Part shown: positions 7,707-14,950 of the stretch, piece by piece
How the letters are laid out: each line of letters starts with the position of its first letter
How positions within the stretch are numbered: the first letter of the stretch is position 1
NCBI GenBank assembly: GCA_030403585.1
Contig: JAUEPE010000068.1
Coordinates: 1 to 35,325, forward strand
Source: Frankia sp. RB7
GTDB lineage: Bacteria; Pseudomonadota; Alphaproteobacteria; Rhizobiales; Xanthobacteraceae
Direction: 5' to 3'
DNA: 35,325 nucleotides
The notes under the pieces: model-generated
Told to the model about the DNA's origin: nothing
The model's input: the letters and a program-made list of their open reading frames with translations, nothing else
Databases searched by the model: none
Program-made: the position numbers and the translations under genes

Positions 7707-8822
7707 ATGGCCACATTCACCCCGCACCAGGATGCCGCGCTGAAAGCCGTCGGCGACTGGCTGAAAGCAAAACCCGGCCGCAACGGCACGCCGCCGGTGT
7801 TCCGCCTGTTCGGCTTTGCCGGCACCGGCAAGACCACGCTGGCGCGGCACATCGCCGAGGGCGTCGACGGCGAGGTGAAGTTCGCCGCCTTCACCGGCAA
7901 GGCGGCGCTGGTGATGCGCAACAAGGGCTGCGACGACGCCTCGACCATCCACTCGCTGATCTACCGCGCCCGCGAATCCGGCGAGGAGCAGCCGAGCTTT
8001 GAATTATGGGACGACGCGCCGGCCTCGAAGGCCAAGCTGATCGTGATCGACGAATGCTCGATGGTCGATGCCGAACTGGGCCGCGACCTGATGTCGTTCG
8101 ATTGTCCCCTGCTGGTGCTCGGCGACCCCGCGCAGCTGCCGCCGATCCAGGGCGCCGGTTTCTTCACCAACACCGAGCCCGATGCGATGCTCACCGAAGT
8201 GCATCGCCAGGCCCAGGACGATCCGATCGTGCGGATGTCGATGGACGTCCGCGAGGGCCGCGAGCTCGACATCGGCCGCTACGGCGAGAGCGAGGTGGTG
8301 TCGCGCAAAGAGCTCGATCCCGATCGCGTCATGAGCGCCGACCAGGTGCTGGTCGGCCGCAACAACACGCGCCGCGCCTACAACATGCGGGTACGTCAGC
8401 GGCAGAACATCGAGGACGTCTTTCCGGTCGCCGGCGACAAGCTGGTCTGCCTGCGCAACAACCGCAAGAAGGGCCTGTTCAACGGCGGCCTGTGGCGGGT
8501 GAAGTCGCGCAACACCTCGCGCTCGAAGTCGCGCATCCTCTCTATGCGGCTGTCGCCGGACGAGGATCTTGGGCACAAGGTCACAAAAGTCTCGGTGCGT
8601 GCCGACTGCTTCGAGGGCGGCGTCGAGGCGATCGCCTGGGAGCAGCGCAAGCCCTATGACGAGTTCGACTACGGCTACGTGCTGACCGTGCACAAATCGC
8701 AGGGCTCGCAATGGGACGACGTCGTGCTGTTCGACGAGAGCTTTGCGTTCGGGGAGAGCCGCGCAAGGTGGCTGTACACGGGGATCACGCGCGCGGCGAA
8801 AAGGTTGAGTATCGTGGTTTAA
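7707..8822 (+). CDS. RecD-like superfamily 1 ATP-dependent DNA helicase
   Basis: About 371 residues, a compact SF1B-type helicase. Walker A is GFAGTGKTTL near the N-terminus, the Walker B/DECS motif is VIDECSMVD, motif III is LGDPAQLPP, and the C-terminal UvrD_C_2-type motif is VLTVHKSQGSQWDDVV followed by YTGITRA. It lacks the long N-terminal domain of RecD2, so it is the short stand-alone form seen in many rhizobia; a repair or recombination role is inferred. I favour ATG 7707 (MATFTPHQD), which opens the domain. ATG 7668 would add 13 residues but has its G-run directly touching the start codon. It ends 18 bases from the stop of the converging caspase gene, with no terminator visible between them. 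Confidence 0.9.
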   Translation: MATFTPHQDAALKAVGDWLKAKPGRNGTPPVFRLFGFAGTGKTTLARHIAEGVDGEVKFAAFTGKAALVMRNKGCDDASTIHSLIYRARESGEEQPSFELWDDAPASKAKLIVIDECSMVDAELGRDLMSFDCPLLVLGDPAQLPPIQGAGFFTNTEPDAMLTEVHRQAQDDPIVRMSMDVREGRELDIGRYGESEVVSRKELDPDRVMSADQVLVGRNNTRRAYNMRVRQRQNIEDVFPVAGDKLVCLRNNRKKGLFNGGLWRVKSRNTSRSKSRILSMRLSPDEDLGHKVTKVSVRADCFEGGVEAIAWEQRKPYDEFDYGYVLTVHKSQGSQWDDVVLFDESFAFGESRARWLYTGITRAAKRLSIVV

Positions 8823-8840
8823 GACTCCACTGCCGCGCCC

Positions 8841-10529
8841 TCACTTCCCCGCCACGAAATAAAAATCTTCCCGCCCCGGCGGCGAGCCGTACGAAAACGG
8901 CTGCTGCTCATGCTTGGTGGCGGACCAGACGTCGTCGCGGACGATGTCGAACAGCTTCCGGATCTCGACCTTCGGCACCTTGATCTCGCGGGCGAGCGCG
9001 GTGGAGAACGGGCTGTCGGCGCCGTTGTCGCCGTCGATCGCGGTCTCGCCGTGCTTGGCGGCGTAGACCACCATGAAGCCGGCGCCGGGCTCGATGTTGG
9101 AAAAGCCCTTGTCGACCAGCTTTAGCGACAGCGTGTGCTGCATGGTCGGCGCGAACGGGTTGTCGCGGCAGGCATCCAAGATCACCAGACGCACTTTTCG
9201 CGCGGCACCGACCGCGGCGATCACCTGCTCAAGGGCGACCGCCTGGGTTTCGGCATCCCGGTCGACGGCGAGCTTGGCGTCAACAGGAACGAGATAGTTC
9301 ACCCCGCCGATCTCGAAACCGTGGCCGGCGTAATAGACCACCGCCCAATCGGCCTTTTCCGCTTCGTCAGCGAAGGTCTTCAGCGCGTCGAAGAACTTGT
9401 CGCGGGTGAGGTCGCTGACGGAGATCACGGTCTGGAAGCCGACATCCTTCAACACGCTCGCGATCATCTTCGAATCGCGCGGCGGATTGGGCAAAGCGTG
9501 GACGTTCCTGTAGGCGCCGTTGCCGATCACCAGCGCAACGCGGCGCCCGCTGGGTGCGCCGCCCGGCGTTTGCGGCGTCAGTGCGGCGAGCCGCTCCTGC
9601 GCGATGGCGCGGGCACGCGCGACGTCGAGCTCGTCGAACTTCGTCAGCGAATAGGCCGCCGAGCGATAATCGGCGCGGGCCTGGGCGAGATCCTTCTTGC
9701 GCTCGTAGACCTGGCCGCGGCCGGAATGCGCCCGGATGTTGTTCGGGTTGATCTGGAGCGCCGCGGTGTAGTCCTTCAGCGCGGCGTCGAGATCGCCCTT
9801 CATGAAATAGACGTCGGCGCGGTTGTTGATCGCGTAGACATTTCTCGGCTGTTTCTCGATCAGGCCGTTGCAATCGGCAAAAGCCTGGTCGTATTTGCCC
9901 ATCAGGCCGTAGGTGGTGCAGCGGTTGCCGGCGATCTGCTGCGCGGCCGGATCGATCTTCTCGGCCTCGGCGAAATCGGCGAGCGCGCCGTCATAATCCT
10001 TCATCAGGGTGCGGACGCGGGCACGGTTGGTCCAGCCGAGAATGAATTTGGGCGTGTATTTGATCGACAGGCTGAAATCGTCGAGCGCACTTTGCAGCGC
10101 GCCGCGGCGCAGCTGGATGACACCGCGATTGTTGTAGGGAACACCGTAGGTCGGACGCTTCTCGAGCGCGAGGTTGTAGTCGGCAATCGCGAGGTCGTCC
10201 TTGCCCGTCCGCTCATAGGCGAGGCCGCGCAAATTGAGGATGACGACATTGTCGGGGTCAAGGCCGGCGGCCGTGGACAGGGCATCGATCGCGCGATCGT
10301 AGTCGCGCTTGTTGATCAGCGTACTGCCGCGCACGGACAGCGCGACCGCCTTGTCCTTGCCGGTGACGCGGTCGGCGTTGAGCAGGTTCTCGCAGGCCGT
10401 CGCCCGCGCCTGGGCGTCGCCCTGGCGGTCGCGGCAAATGGCGAGATCGTCGCCGAGTTGCGGCTCGGCCGCGGCGATCGCGAGGCCGGAGACGAGTATG
10501 ACTGATATCAGGGGGACGACGCGCAGCAT
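8841..10529 (-). CDS. exported TPR-caspase (C14 peptidase family) protein
   Basis: 562 residues. A signal peptide (about 1-21, ending AIAAAEP) predicts export. Residues 60-300 hold about six TPR units (repeated patterns such as NLRGLAYERTGKDDLAIADY and AINNRADVYFMKGDLDAALK). Residues 328-560 form a caspase-like p20 domain beginning GRRVALVIGNGAY, with the catalytic pair His403 (YYAGHGFE) and Cys454 (ILDACRDNPF), both intact. It should cleave after a basic or acidic residue in an unknown target, with the TPRs binding partners or the substrate. No toxin, TIR or CBASS-like gene is adjacent, so there is no evidence here for a defence role. It is divergent from msrA across 248 bases. Confidence 0.92.
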   Translation of the reverse strand: MLRVVPLISVILVSGLAIAAAEPQLGDDLAICRDRQGDAQARATACENLLNADRVTGKDKAVALSVRGSTLINKRDYDRAIDALSTAAGLDPDNVVILNLRGLAYERTGKDDLAIADYNLALEKRPTYGVPYNNRGVIQLRRGALQSALDDFSLSIKYTPKFILGWTNRARVRTLMKDYDGALADFAEAEKIDPAAQQIAGNRCTTYGLMGKYDQAFADCNGLIEKQPRNVYAINNRADVYFMKGDLDAALKDYTAALQINPNNIRAHSGRGQVYERKKDLAQARADYRSAAYSLTKFDELDVARARAIAQERLAALTPQTPGGAPSGRRVALVIGNGAYRNVHALPNPPRDSKMIASVLKDVGFQTVISVSDLTRDKFFDALKTFADEAEKADWAVVYYAGHGFEIGGVNYLVPVDAKLAVDRDAETQAVALEQVIAAVGAARKVRLVILDACRDNPFAPTMQHTLSLKLVDKGFSNIEPGAGFMVVYAAKHGETAIDGDNGADSPFSTALAREIKVPKVEIRKLFDIVRDDVWSATKHEQQPFSYGSPPGREDFYFVAGK

Positions 10530-10614
10530 GTTGTCAGATCAGCTCCAGCCACCACATTTTTAAGTCGATCGTCGATCGCGCCGGTTCATCTAGCCCGGAG
10601 TTCCCCACCCCGCC

Positions 10615-10643
10615 AAGCCGGGCCATGCGTTGCGGCTTTTTTT
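10615..10643 (+). terminator. terminator-like hairpin in the msrA leader region
   Basis: AAGCCG (10615-10620) pairs with CGGCTT (10633-10638), followed directly by a run of seven to nine Ts. It is oriented for plus-strand transcripts, but no plus-strand gene ends upstream: the caspase gene runs the other way. It lies 135 bases before msrA, so it could be an attenuator in an msrA leader or the end of a short untranslated RNA. The stem is short. Confidence 0.45.
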
Positions 10644-10777
10644 CACGGGTTCGTGTCTCCAGGACCGTAACAAACTCCCGGTCCGCCCGTATCTCTGATG
10701 TCTGACAAACGCCGGGCAGGCTGTTCGCCCGCCCTCAACCGCCCTAAACTGTCAGGCCTTCCGAAAGAGGATCCGCC

Positions 10778-11482
10778 ATGCGCCGCTCCGTCGTCCTGTC
10801 CCTGCTCGCCGCCACCACCGCCCTGTCGCTGGCCTTTGCCTTGCCGTCCCGGGCCGCGGAAGACGCGGTCGTGATCCCCGCCCCCGCACTGGACGCAGCA
10901 CCCGCGAGCGGCATCCAGACCGCGGTGATCGCCGGCGGCTGCTTCTGGGGCGTGCAGGGTGTGTTCCAGCACACCGCCGGCGTCGTCAACGCCGTCTCCG
11001 GCTATGCCGGCGGCAGCAAGGCGACCGCCGACTACCAGACCGTCTCGGGCGGCCGGACCGGCCACGCCGAGTCGGTCGAGATCAAGTTCGACCCCAAGAA
11101 GATCTCCTACGGCAAGATCCTCCAGATCTACTTCTCGGTGGCGCACGATCCGACCCAGCTCAACCGCCAGGGACCAGACTCAGGCACGCAATATCGCTCG
11201 GCGATCTTCACCACCTCCGACGAGCAGAAGAAGGTCGCGGAGGCCTATATCGCCCAGCTCGACGGCGCCAAGGTGTTCAGCAAGCCGATCGTCACCAAGG
11301 TCGGCGCGCTGGAGGCGTTCTATCCGGCCGAGGGCTATCATCAGGACTATCTGACGCTGCACCCGAACCAGCCCTACATCGCCTACAACGACATCCCGAA
11401 GGTCGAGAACCTGAAAAAACTGTTCGCGGGTAACTATATTGAGAAGCCGACGCTGGTGAGTGCCAGCAAGGCCACCAACTGA
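10778..11482 (+). CDS. msrA: peptide-methionine (S)-S-oxide reductase, exported
   Basis: 234 residues. It reduces the S-epimer of methionine sulfoxide in proteins. The catalytic motif is GGCFWG with nucleophile Cys55, followed by the family blocks GVVNAVSGYAGG, TGHAESVEI and DPTQLNRQGPDSGTQYRS. A signal peptide (residues 1 to about 26, ending SRAAED) predicts a periplasmic location, unlike cytoplasmic E. coli MsrA. I see no C-terminal resolving Cys pair; Cys55 is the only obvious cysteine, so resolution may rely on an external thiol. ATG 10778 has AGAGGAT at a good distance. msrB follows after 45 bases, very likely in the same transcript. Confidence 0.95.
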   Translation: MRRSVVLSLLAATTALSLAFALPSRAAEDAVVIPAPALDAAPASGIQTAVIAGGCFWGVQGVFQHTAGVVNAVSGYAGGSKATADYQTVSGGRTGHAESVEIKFDPKKISYGKILQIYFSVAHDPTQLNRQGPDSGTQYRSAIFTTSDEQKKVAEAYIAQLDGAKVFSKPIVTKVGALEAFYPAEGYHQDYLTLHPNQPYIAYNDIPKVENLKKLFAGNYIEKPTLVSASKATN

Positions 11483-11527
11483 TCGCGAGATCATCGACAA
11501 CAAGATCATCAGACAAACGGGAGACCC

Positions 11528-11947
11528 ATGCCCGACACCAGGACGAAAACCACCGACGACAAGGTCATCAAGAGCGAAGAGCAGTGGCGCAGCGAATTGT
11601 CGCCGATGCAGTACGCCGTGCTGCGCGAGAAGGCGACCGAGCGTCCCTTCTCCGGCGAATATGAGCACGACCACCGAGCCGGCACCTATGTCTGCGCCGG
11701 CTGTGACAACGTCCTGTTCGAGTCCGACGCCAAGTTCGACTCCGGCTGCGGCTGGCCGAGCTTCACCGCACCTGCGGTCGAGAGCCATGTCGACGAAGAG
11801 CGCGATGCGACGCACGGCATGATCCGCACCGAGGTGCTCTGCTCCAAGTGCAGCGGCCATCTCGGCCACGTTTTCCCCGACGGACCGGGGCCGACCGGCC
11901 TGCGCTACTGCATCAATTCGGCGGCGCTGAAGCTCGAGCCGAAATAA
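11528..11947 (+). CDS. msrB: peptide-methionine (R)-S-oxide reductase
   Basis: 139 residues. It reduces the R-epimer of methionine sulfoxide and so complements MsrA. The zinc site is visible as two CxxC pairs (Cys56/Cys59 and Cys105/Cys108). The catalytic cysteine is Cys128 in RYCINSAALK, and Cys74 in GCGWPSF is the likely resolving residue. There is no signal peptide, so the protein is predicted cytoplasmic, in contrast to the exported MsrA encoded 45 bases upstream. A ribosome site (ACGGGAGA) precedes ATG 11528. A strong hairpin ends the unit just after the stop. Confidence 0.96.
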   Translation: MPDTRTKTTDDKVIKSEEQWRSELSPMQYAVLREKATERPFSGEYEHDHRAGTYVCAGCDNVLFESDAKFDSGCGWPSFTAPAVESHVDEERDATHGMIRTEVLCSKCSGHLGHVFPDGPGPTGLRYCINSAALKLEPK

Positions 11948-11952
11948 GATTG

Positions 11953-12003
11953 CGCGCCGCCGGGTTCCCGGATGGAACCCGGCGGCGCGATATGCTTTTC
12001 TTG
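11953..12003 (+). terminator. intrinsic terminator of msrA-msrB
   Basis: A perfect 16-bp stem (11953-11968 with 11974-11989, CGCGCCGCCGGGTTCC and its complement) has a five-base loop and is followed within a few bases by the T-rich ATGCTTTTCTTG. It directly follows the msrB stop. Confidence 0.8.
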
Positions 12004-12054
12004 TCTGGCGGTGCAGCCGATGAGCCTCTTCCGGCGGCCGCCAGGGAGGACGCC

Positions 12055-12219
12055 ATGTCACTCGGGACCATCCTGATCATCCTGGTGATCATCTATCTCT
12101 TGGGCGGCTGGTCTGGCCGGATCGGCGGCTATGGCTACGGCATGGGCCATTCCGGCATGGGGATCGGCGGCGTCATTCTGGTGGTGCTGCTCGTCCTGCT
12201 GCTGCTTGGCAAGCTGTAA
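12055..12219 (+). CDS. DUF3309 family membrane miniprotein
   Basis: 54 residues: two hydrophobic stretches (SLGTILIILVIIYLLGG and GGVILVVLLVLLLLGKL) joined by a Gly/Tyr-rich loop (GRIGGYGYGMGHSGMGIGG). This matches the DUF3309 layout, a family widespread in rhizobia with no known function; the two hydrophobic stretches suggest an inner-membrane hairpin. ATG 12055 is well supported by GGGAGGA seven bases upstream. It follows the msrB terminator, so it probably has its own promoter. I assign no function. Confidence 0.85.
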   Translation: MSLGTILIILVIIYLLGGWSGRIGGYGYGMGHSGMGIGGVILVVLLVLLLLGKL

Positions 12220-12222
12220 ATC

Positions 12223-12328
12223 ATATAAGCCACTGAAATTATTTAGCTTTCGACGATTGCGGACCTGCCATGCACGGATTCATCATCTCCCATCGCAGGG
12301 GTCGCATTTCTGTCAAAACGGCTTATAT
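12223..12328. repeat. imperfect 106-base palindrome
   Basis: ATATAAGCC (12223-12231) is exactly complementary to GGCTTATAT (12320-12328). Inside, ATTGCGGACCTGC and GCAGGGGTCGCAT are imperfectly complementary, so the whole stretch could fold as one long stem with bulges. It starts just after the DUF3309 stop and is AT-richer than its surroundings. It could be a remnant miniature element or a structured leader of the next gene. Confidence 0.4.
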
Positions 12329-12431
12329 TAGTGGACGAAAATGATGTGCGGCGGGCCCGGCCGAGTGTGGCCTCCGCCCTCCCAAACCCCACGCGCTTAA
12401 AGCCCCAGACAAGATCACGAGGTCTTTGACC

Positions 12432-12725
12432 ATGCGTCCACTGCGTCCGTTCAACTTCAACACTTCCGCCGAACTCTTTCCCGCCGCCATTCGCAAGAAG
12501 AAGCGCGCAGGGTTCACCTATCGCCGGTTCGGCACCGCGGCCGAAGCCGTGCAGTTCGCGATGGAGCAGTTGCCGACGGATTCGCTGAATGGCGCGTACC
12601 TCCAGGTCGAGGAAGCCCGTTTCGACCAGAACGGCATCCGTTCGCTCTATGAGAGCGAAGCCTTCCCGCTGCCGCGCCACCGCAAGCCCGAGCCGGTCGC
12701 CGAGGCCGACGCCGACGCGGCGTAA
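12432..12725 (+). CDS. small conserved hypothetical protein
   Basis: 97 residues. No named domain is recognised. The sequence begins MRPLRPFNFNTSAELFP, contains a basic patch (IRKKKRAGFTYRRF) and an amphipathic region (AAEAVQFAMEQLPTDSLNGA), and ends in an acidic Glu/Asp/Ala tail. There is no signal peptide or membrane segment, so it is probably cytoplasmic. ATG 12432 has ACGAGGTC at a good distance; a TTG two codons upstream is not needed. A textbook terminator follows 25 bases after the stop. Codon use matches the neighbours, which supports a real gene. Confidence 0.72.
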   Translation: MRPLRPFNFNTSAELFPAAIRKKKRAGFTYRRFGTAAEAVQFAMEQLPTDSLNGAYLQVEEARFDQNGIRSLYESEAFPLPRHRKPEPVAEADADAA

Positions 12726-12750
12726 ATTTCGCAGTCTCCGATGTGCGCAG

Positions 12751-12792
12751 AAAGCGCGACGGCCGAAAGGCTGTCGCGCTTTTTGCTTTTCT
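12751..12792 (+). terminator. intrinsic terminator with GAAA tetraloop
   Basis: AAAGCGCGAC (12751-12760) pairs with GTCGCGCTTT (12773-12782). The stem continues inward through GGCC/GGCT to a GAAA loop (12765-12768) and is followed by TTGCTTTT. It ends the 97-residue gene and also lies ahead of the converging DUF4112 gene. Confidence 0.9.
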
Positions 12793-12804
12793 GGGAAGCG
12801 GATT

Positions 12805-13368
12805 TCAGACGCGCGGCTGCTTGTCGAGCCAGCGGCGCAACAGGCGCACGTTGCGCATGTTGGCGCGGAACATGACGTCGAAGGCGTCGCCCACGAACGG
12901 CACGATGCCCACCACGCCGTCGACCGCGACATTGCCAAGCATCCGCGCCGTCAGGTACCAGGGCGCGCCGAGCGCACGGGCCTCGCGTACCAGCCACAGC
13001 GAGATGGCGGTGGTGATGATGTCGCCGATCACGGGGATCAGGCCGATCAGCCCGTCGATGCCGTAGCGGATGTTGGTGCCGGGCAGGATGAAGGCGACGT
13101 CGAGCAGCTTTGCGAGCGCCTCGAGCCGCGCAATACGCTGCTCGCGCGTCAGATTGCCGAACGGGTTGCCTTGCCCAAACTCGAAGCGAAACTGTTGAAA
13201 CCCCTGCTCCAGCCGTTCAGGGCGGATCTGGTCAGGGTGGATTTCCTGGCCGTCCTGATCAATGACCGGCCCGCGCGCCGCGCGGCCCGAAAAATCGGCG
13301 CGCGACTGCGTCCCCGAGCGGGATCTGCGTGGCGCGAGAATGTCGTCATCGGGCATGGTCATGGCCAT
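12805..13368 (-). CDS. DUF4112 domain protein
   Basis: About 187 residues. The C-terminal two thirds match the DUF4112 pattern: RLEALAKLLDVAFILPGTNI, YGIDGLIGLIPVIGDIITTA, then GNVAVDGVVGIVPFVGDAFD and a closing MFRANMRNVRLLRRWL. The two Gly/Ile/Val-rich GxxPxxGD hairpins are the family hallmark and probably insert into the membrane. The first roughly 60 residues are charged and likely disordered. Three in-frame ATGs (13368, 13362, 13356) are possible starts; none has a strong ribosome site. It lies 55 bases downstream of the DUF5413-like gene on the same strand. Function unknown. Confidence 0.82.
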   Translation of the reverse strand: MAMTMPDDDILAPRRSRSGTQSRADFSGRAARGPVIDQDGQEIHPDQIRPERLEQGFQQFRFEFGQGNPFGNLTREQRIARLEALAKLLDVAFILPGTNIRYGIDGLIGLIPVIGDIITTAISLWLVREARALGAPWYLTARMLGNVAVDGVVGIVPFVGDAFDVMFRANMRNVRLLRRWLDKQPRV

Positions 13369-13423
13369 TGGGGAACGCGCGAGAGCAGCAGAGGTTGCTG
13401 CGCCGCGTCCGAAGGTCGCGTGC

Positions 13424-13849
13424 TCAGCTCGCAGCCGCCGCGGGTTGCGGCTCCTCGACATAGTGATGCACCAGCCAGGATGACAGGACCGCCGGCACGA
13501 AGCCAACCAGGCCGTACAGGATGAACTGCACCGCGCCCGAATCCGCCCCCCGCGAGCTATAGGTGAACGCGGCGAGGACGAATGCGAACAGGCCGACCAG
13601 CAGCATCCGCAGCACCGGCCTGACGCGCCTGACGTGGATCAGGATGTCGTCGACCGCGCCGATCATCAGCGATGGCAGGAAGCCGAACAGATAGCTGTAT
13701 TGCAGCGTCTTGAAGAACACGACGAACAGCTTGCCGACCTCGCCGAGATTGGTCTGGGTCCAGTAGCCGGACTGGTAGGTCGTCGTCAGCAGCAGCAGGA
13801 AGCCACCCACGAACGGACCAACGAGCGCAAACACCAGATAGCGTTTCAT
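13424..13849 (-). CDS. small four-helix membrane protein (DUF5413-like)
   Basis: 141 residues with four hydrophobic segments: about 5-22 (VFALVGPFVGGFLLLL), 45-65 (FKTLQYSYLFGFLPSLMIGA), 82-98 (LLVGLFAFVLAAFTY) and 108-127 (FILYGLVGFVPAVLSSWLVH). The tail is EEPQPAAAAS. I associate it with the DUF5413 family from memory of rhizobial annotations; this needs a profile search. ATG 13849 is well supported by GAGGAG upstream; the longer open frame above it is not coding-like. It is co-oriented with DUF4112 (55-base gap) and divergent from the small Cys-repeat gene at 13992. Confidence 0.75.
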   Translation of the reverse strand: MKRYLVFALVGPFVGGFLLLLTTTYQSGYWTQTNLGEVGKLFVVFFKTLQYSYLFGFLPSLMIGAVDDILIHVRRVRPVLRMLLVGLFAFVLAAFTYSSRGADSGAVQFILYGLVGFVPAVLSSWLVHHYVEEPQPAAAAS

Positions 13850-13925
13850 CAAGAACTCCTCATACGCAGGGCATTTATAGCAGCGCGGCGGGAACCTTGG
13901 ATAGCGGGGTTGCGGGCCGTTTGAG

Positions 13926-13950
13926 GGAACAAGTGGCAAGGCGGCGGGTT
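13926..13950 (+). promoter_or_regulatory. possible EcfG (general stress sigma) promoter
   Basis: GGAAC (13926-13930), then 16 bases, then GGTT (13947-13950), close to the alphaproteobacterial EcfG consensus GGAAC-N16/17-CGTT with one mismatch. It is 41 bases before the ATG of the small secreted protein. This is a motif match only. Confidence 0.3.
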
Positions 13951-13991
13951 CAGACTGGACCTCAAATTCCCTGTCAGATCTGGAGCCGCCG

Positions 13992-14237
13992 ATGTCTCGT
14001 AAACTGTTGTTGCTGGCGACGATTACGCTTACGGCCCTTGGCGGCGTGTCGAACGCGCCCGCCTTTGCGCAAGGCCATATGGGCACGCCGCAGGAGCAGC
14101 GGGCCTGCTCGCGCGACGCCTCGCGGCTGTGCCGCAAGGATCTCGGCAATGACGGTGCGGTGCAGTCGTGCCTGATGGGTAACCGGGCCAAGCTGTCGAA
14201 GTCGTGCAGCAAGGTGTTTCAGAGCCACGGGATGTAA
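13992..14237 (+). CDS. small secreted Cys-repeat protein, copy 1
   Basis: 81 residues. The signal peptide (MSRKLLLLATITLTALGGVS, cleaved after AFA) gives a mature periplasmic protein of about 55 residues. The mature part has the spacing CSRDASRLCRKDL..AVQSCLMGNRAKLSKSCSKV, four cysteines that resemble one unit of the GLG1-type cysteine-rich repeat. The gene at 14519 encodes a paralog with the same spacing. The start has GGAG six bases upstream. Function unknown. Confidence 0.78.
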   Translation: MSRKLLLLATITLTALGGVSNAPAFAQGHMGTPQEQRACSRDASRLCRKDLGNDGAVQSCLMGNRAKLSKSCSKVFQSHGM

Positions 14238-14518
14238 CATCGGCATGTGAGCTCGGCATGTAAGTTGCGCGCCGGCATTTTGCGTGACGGCCGCGCAACA
14301 GCTGCGGATTCCTTCGCGTCGCCCATTGCAGCTTCGTAACAATCGCGCATACTCGAATCGGGCGGCGCAGCACTTTTCGATTCGAATATCAAGAAATCGA
14401 GCGACCACATGCGGGATTGAATTCCCGGCGTGAAGGCTGTGACATGCGGCAGATCAAGCCGCGTGCGGCGCCCCAAAACCAAGTGGCTCAACCCACGGAA
14501 CTCGGGGACGCATTCTTC

Positions 14519-14794
14519 ATGACACGCTACCAGACCATCGCTTCGCTGTTCGCAATCGCCGCCACCGCCTTCGCGCTCCAGACATCGCCCGGCCTCGCCT
14601 TCTCGTCCGAAGCGCAGCAGATGTGCTCGGGCGACGCGATGCGGCTGTGCTCCAGCGAAATCCCCGACATCCAGCGGATCCGGGCCTGCATGGTGCAGAA
14701 AAAAGCGCAGGTCAGCCCCGGCTGCCGCGCCGTGATGGACCGCGAAGCCGCCGCCGCCGCGTCATCGCGCAAGCGGGAAGCGGCCGCGCAGTAG
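14519..14794 (+). CDS. small secreted Cys-repeat protein, copy 2
   Basis: 91 residues. The signal peptide is about 1-28 (MTRYQTIASLFAIAATAFAL, cleaved near GLAFS). The mature part repeats the four-Cys pattern of the gene at 13992: MCSGDAMRLCSSEI..RIRACMVQKKAQVSPGCRAV, followed by an Ala/Lys/Arg-rich tail. ATG 14519 is chosen because the signal peptide begins there and GGGGA precedes it; an upstream in-frame ATG (14442) would put 25 hydrophilic residues before the signal. The 281 bases separating the two paralogs hold no other gene that I can support. Function unknown; the pair probably arose by duplication. Confidence 0.75.
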   Translation: MTRYQTIASLFAIAATAFALQTSPGLAFSSEAQQMCSGDAMRLCSSEIPDIQRIRACMVQKKAQVSPGCRAVMDREAAAAASSRKREAAAQ

Positions 14795-14811
14795 AACAGC
14801 GTACCGGCGAC

Positions 14812-14926
14812 CATCCTTCGAGACGCCCGCCCAAGGGGCGGGCCCTCAGGATGAGGTCTCGTTTCGCGGCGAGATATCAAAACCTCATGGTGAGGAGCCC
14901 GCCGAGGCGGGCGTCTCGAACCATGC
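14812..14926. repeat. dispersed palindromic repeat, family A copy 2
   Basis: CATCCTTCGAGACGCCCGCC at the left and GGCGGGCGTCTCGAA(CCATG) at the right are complementary. The inner CCTCAGGATGAGG and CCTCATGGTGAGG repeat the arrangement of the copy at 3621. It lies between two converging gene ends (14794 and 14951) and may act as a shared transcription stop. Confidence 0.85.
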
Positions 14927-14950
14927 AGGCCGAGGTCTCACGGAGTACTC

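Noticed and set aside
9135..10505. A 456-codon plus-strand frame opposite the caspase gene
   Set aside because: It lies wholly antisense to a well-recognised TPR-caspase gene and has the low-complexity composition of a shadow frame.
8822..10529. Anti-phage defence island built on the caspase and helicase
   Set aside because: The two genes converge rather than form an operon, the caspase has an export signal, and no effector, nuclease, TIR, SAVED or transposition gene is nearby.
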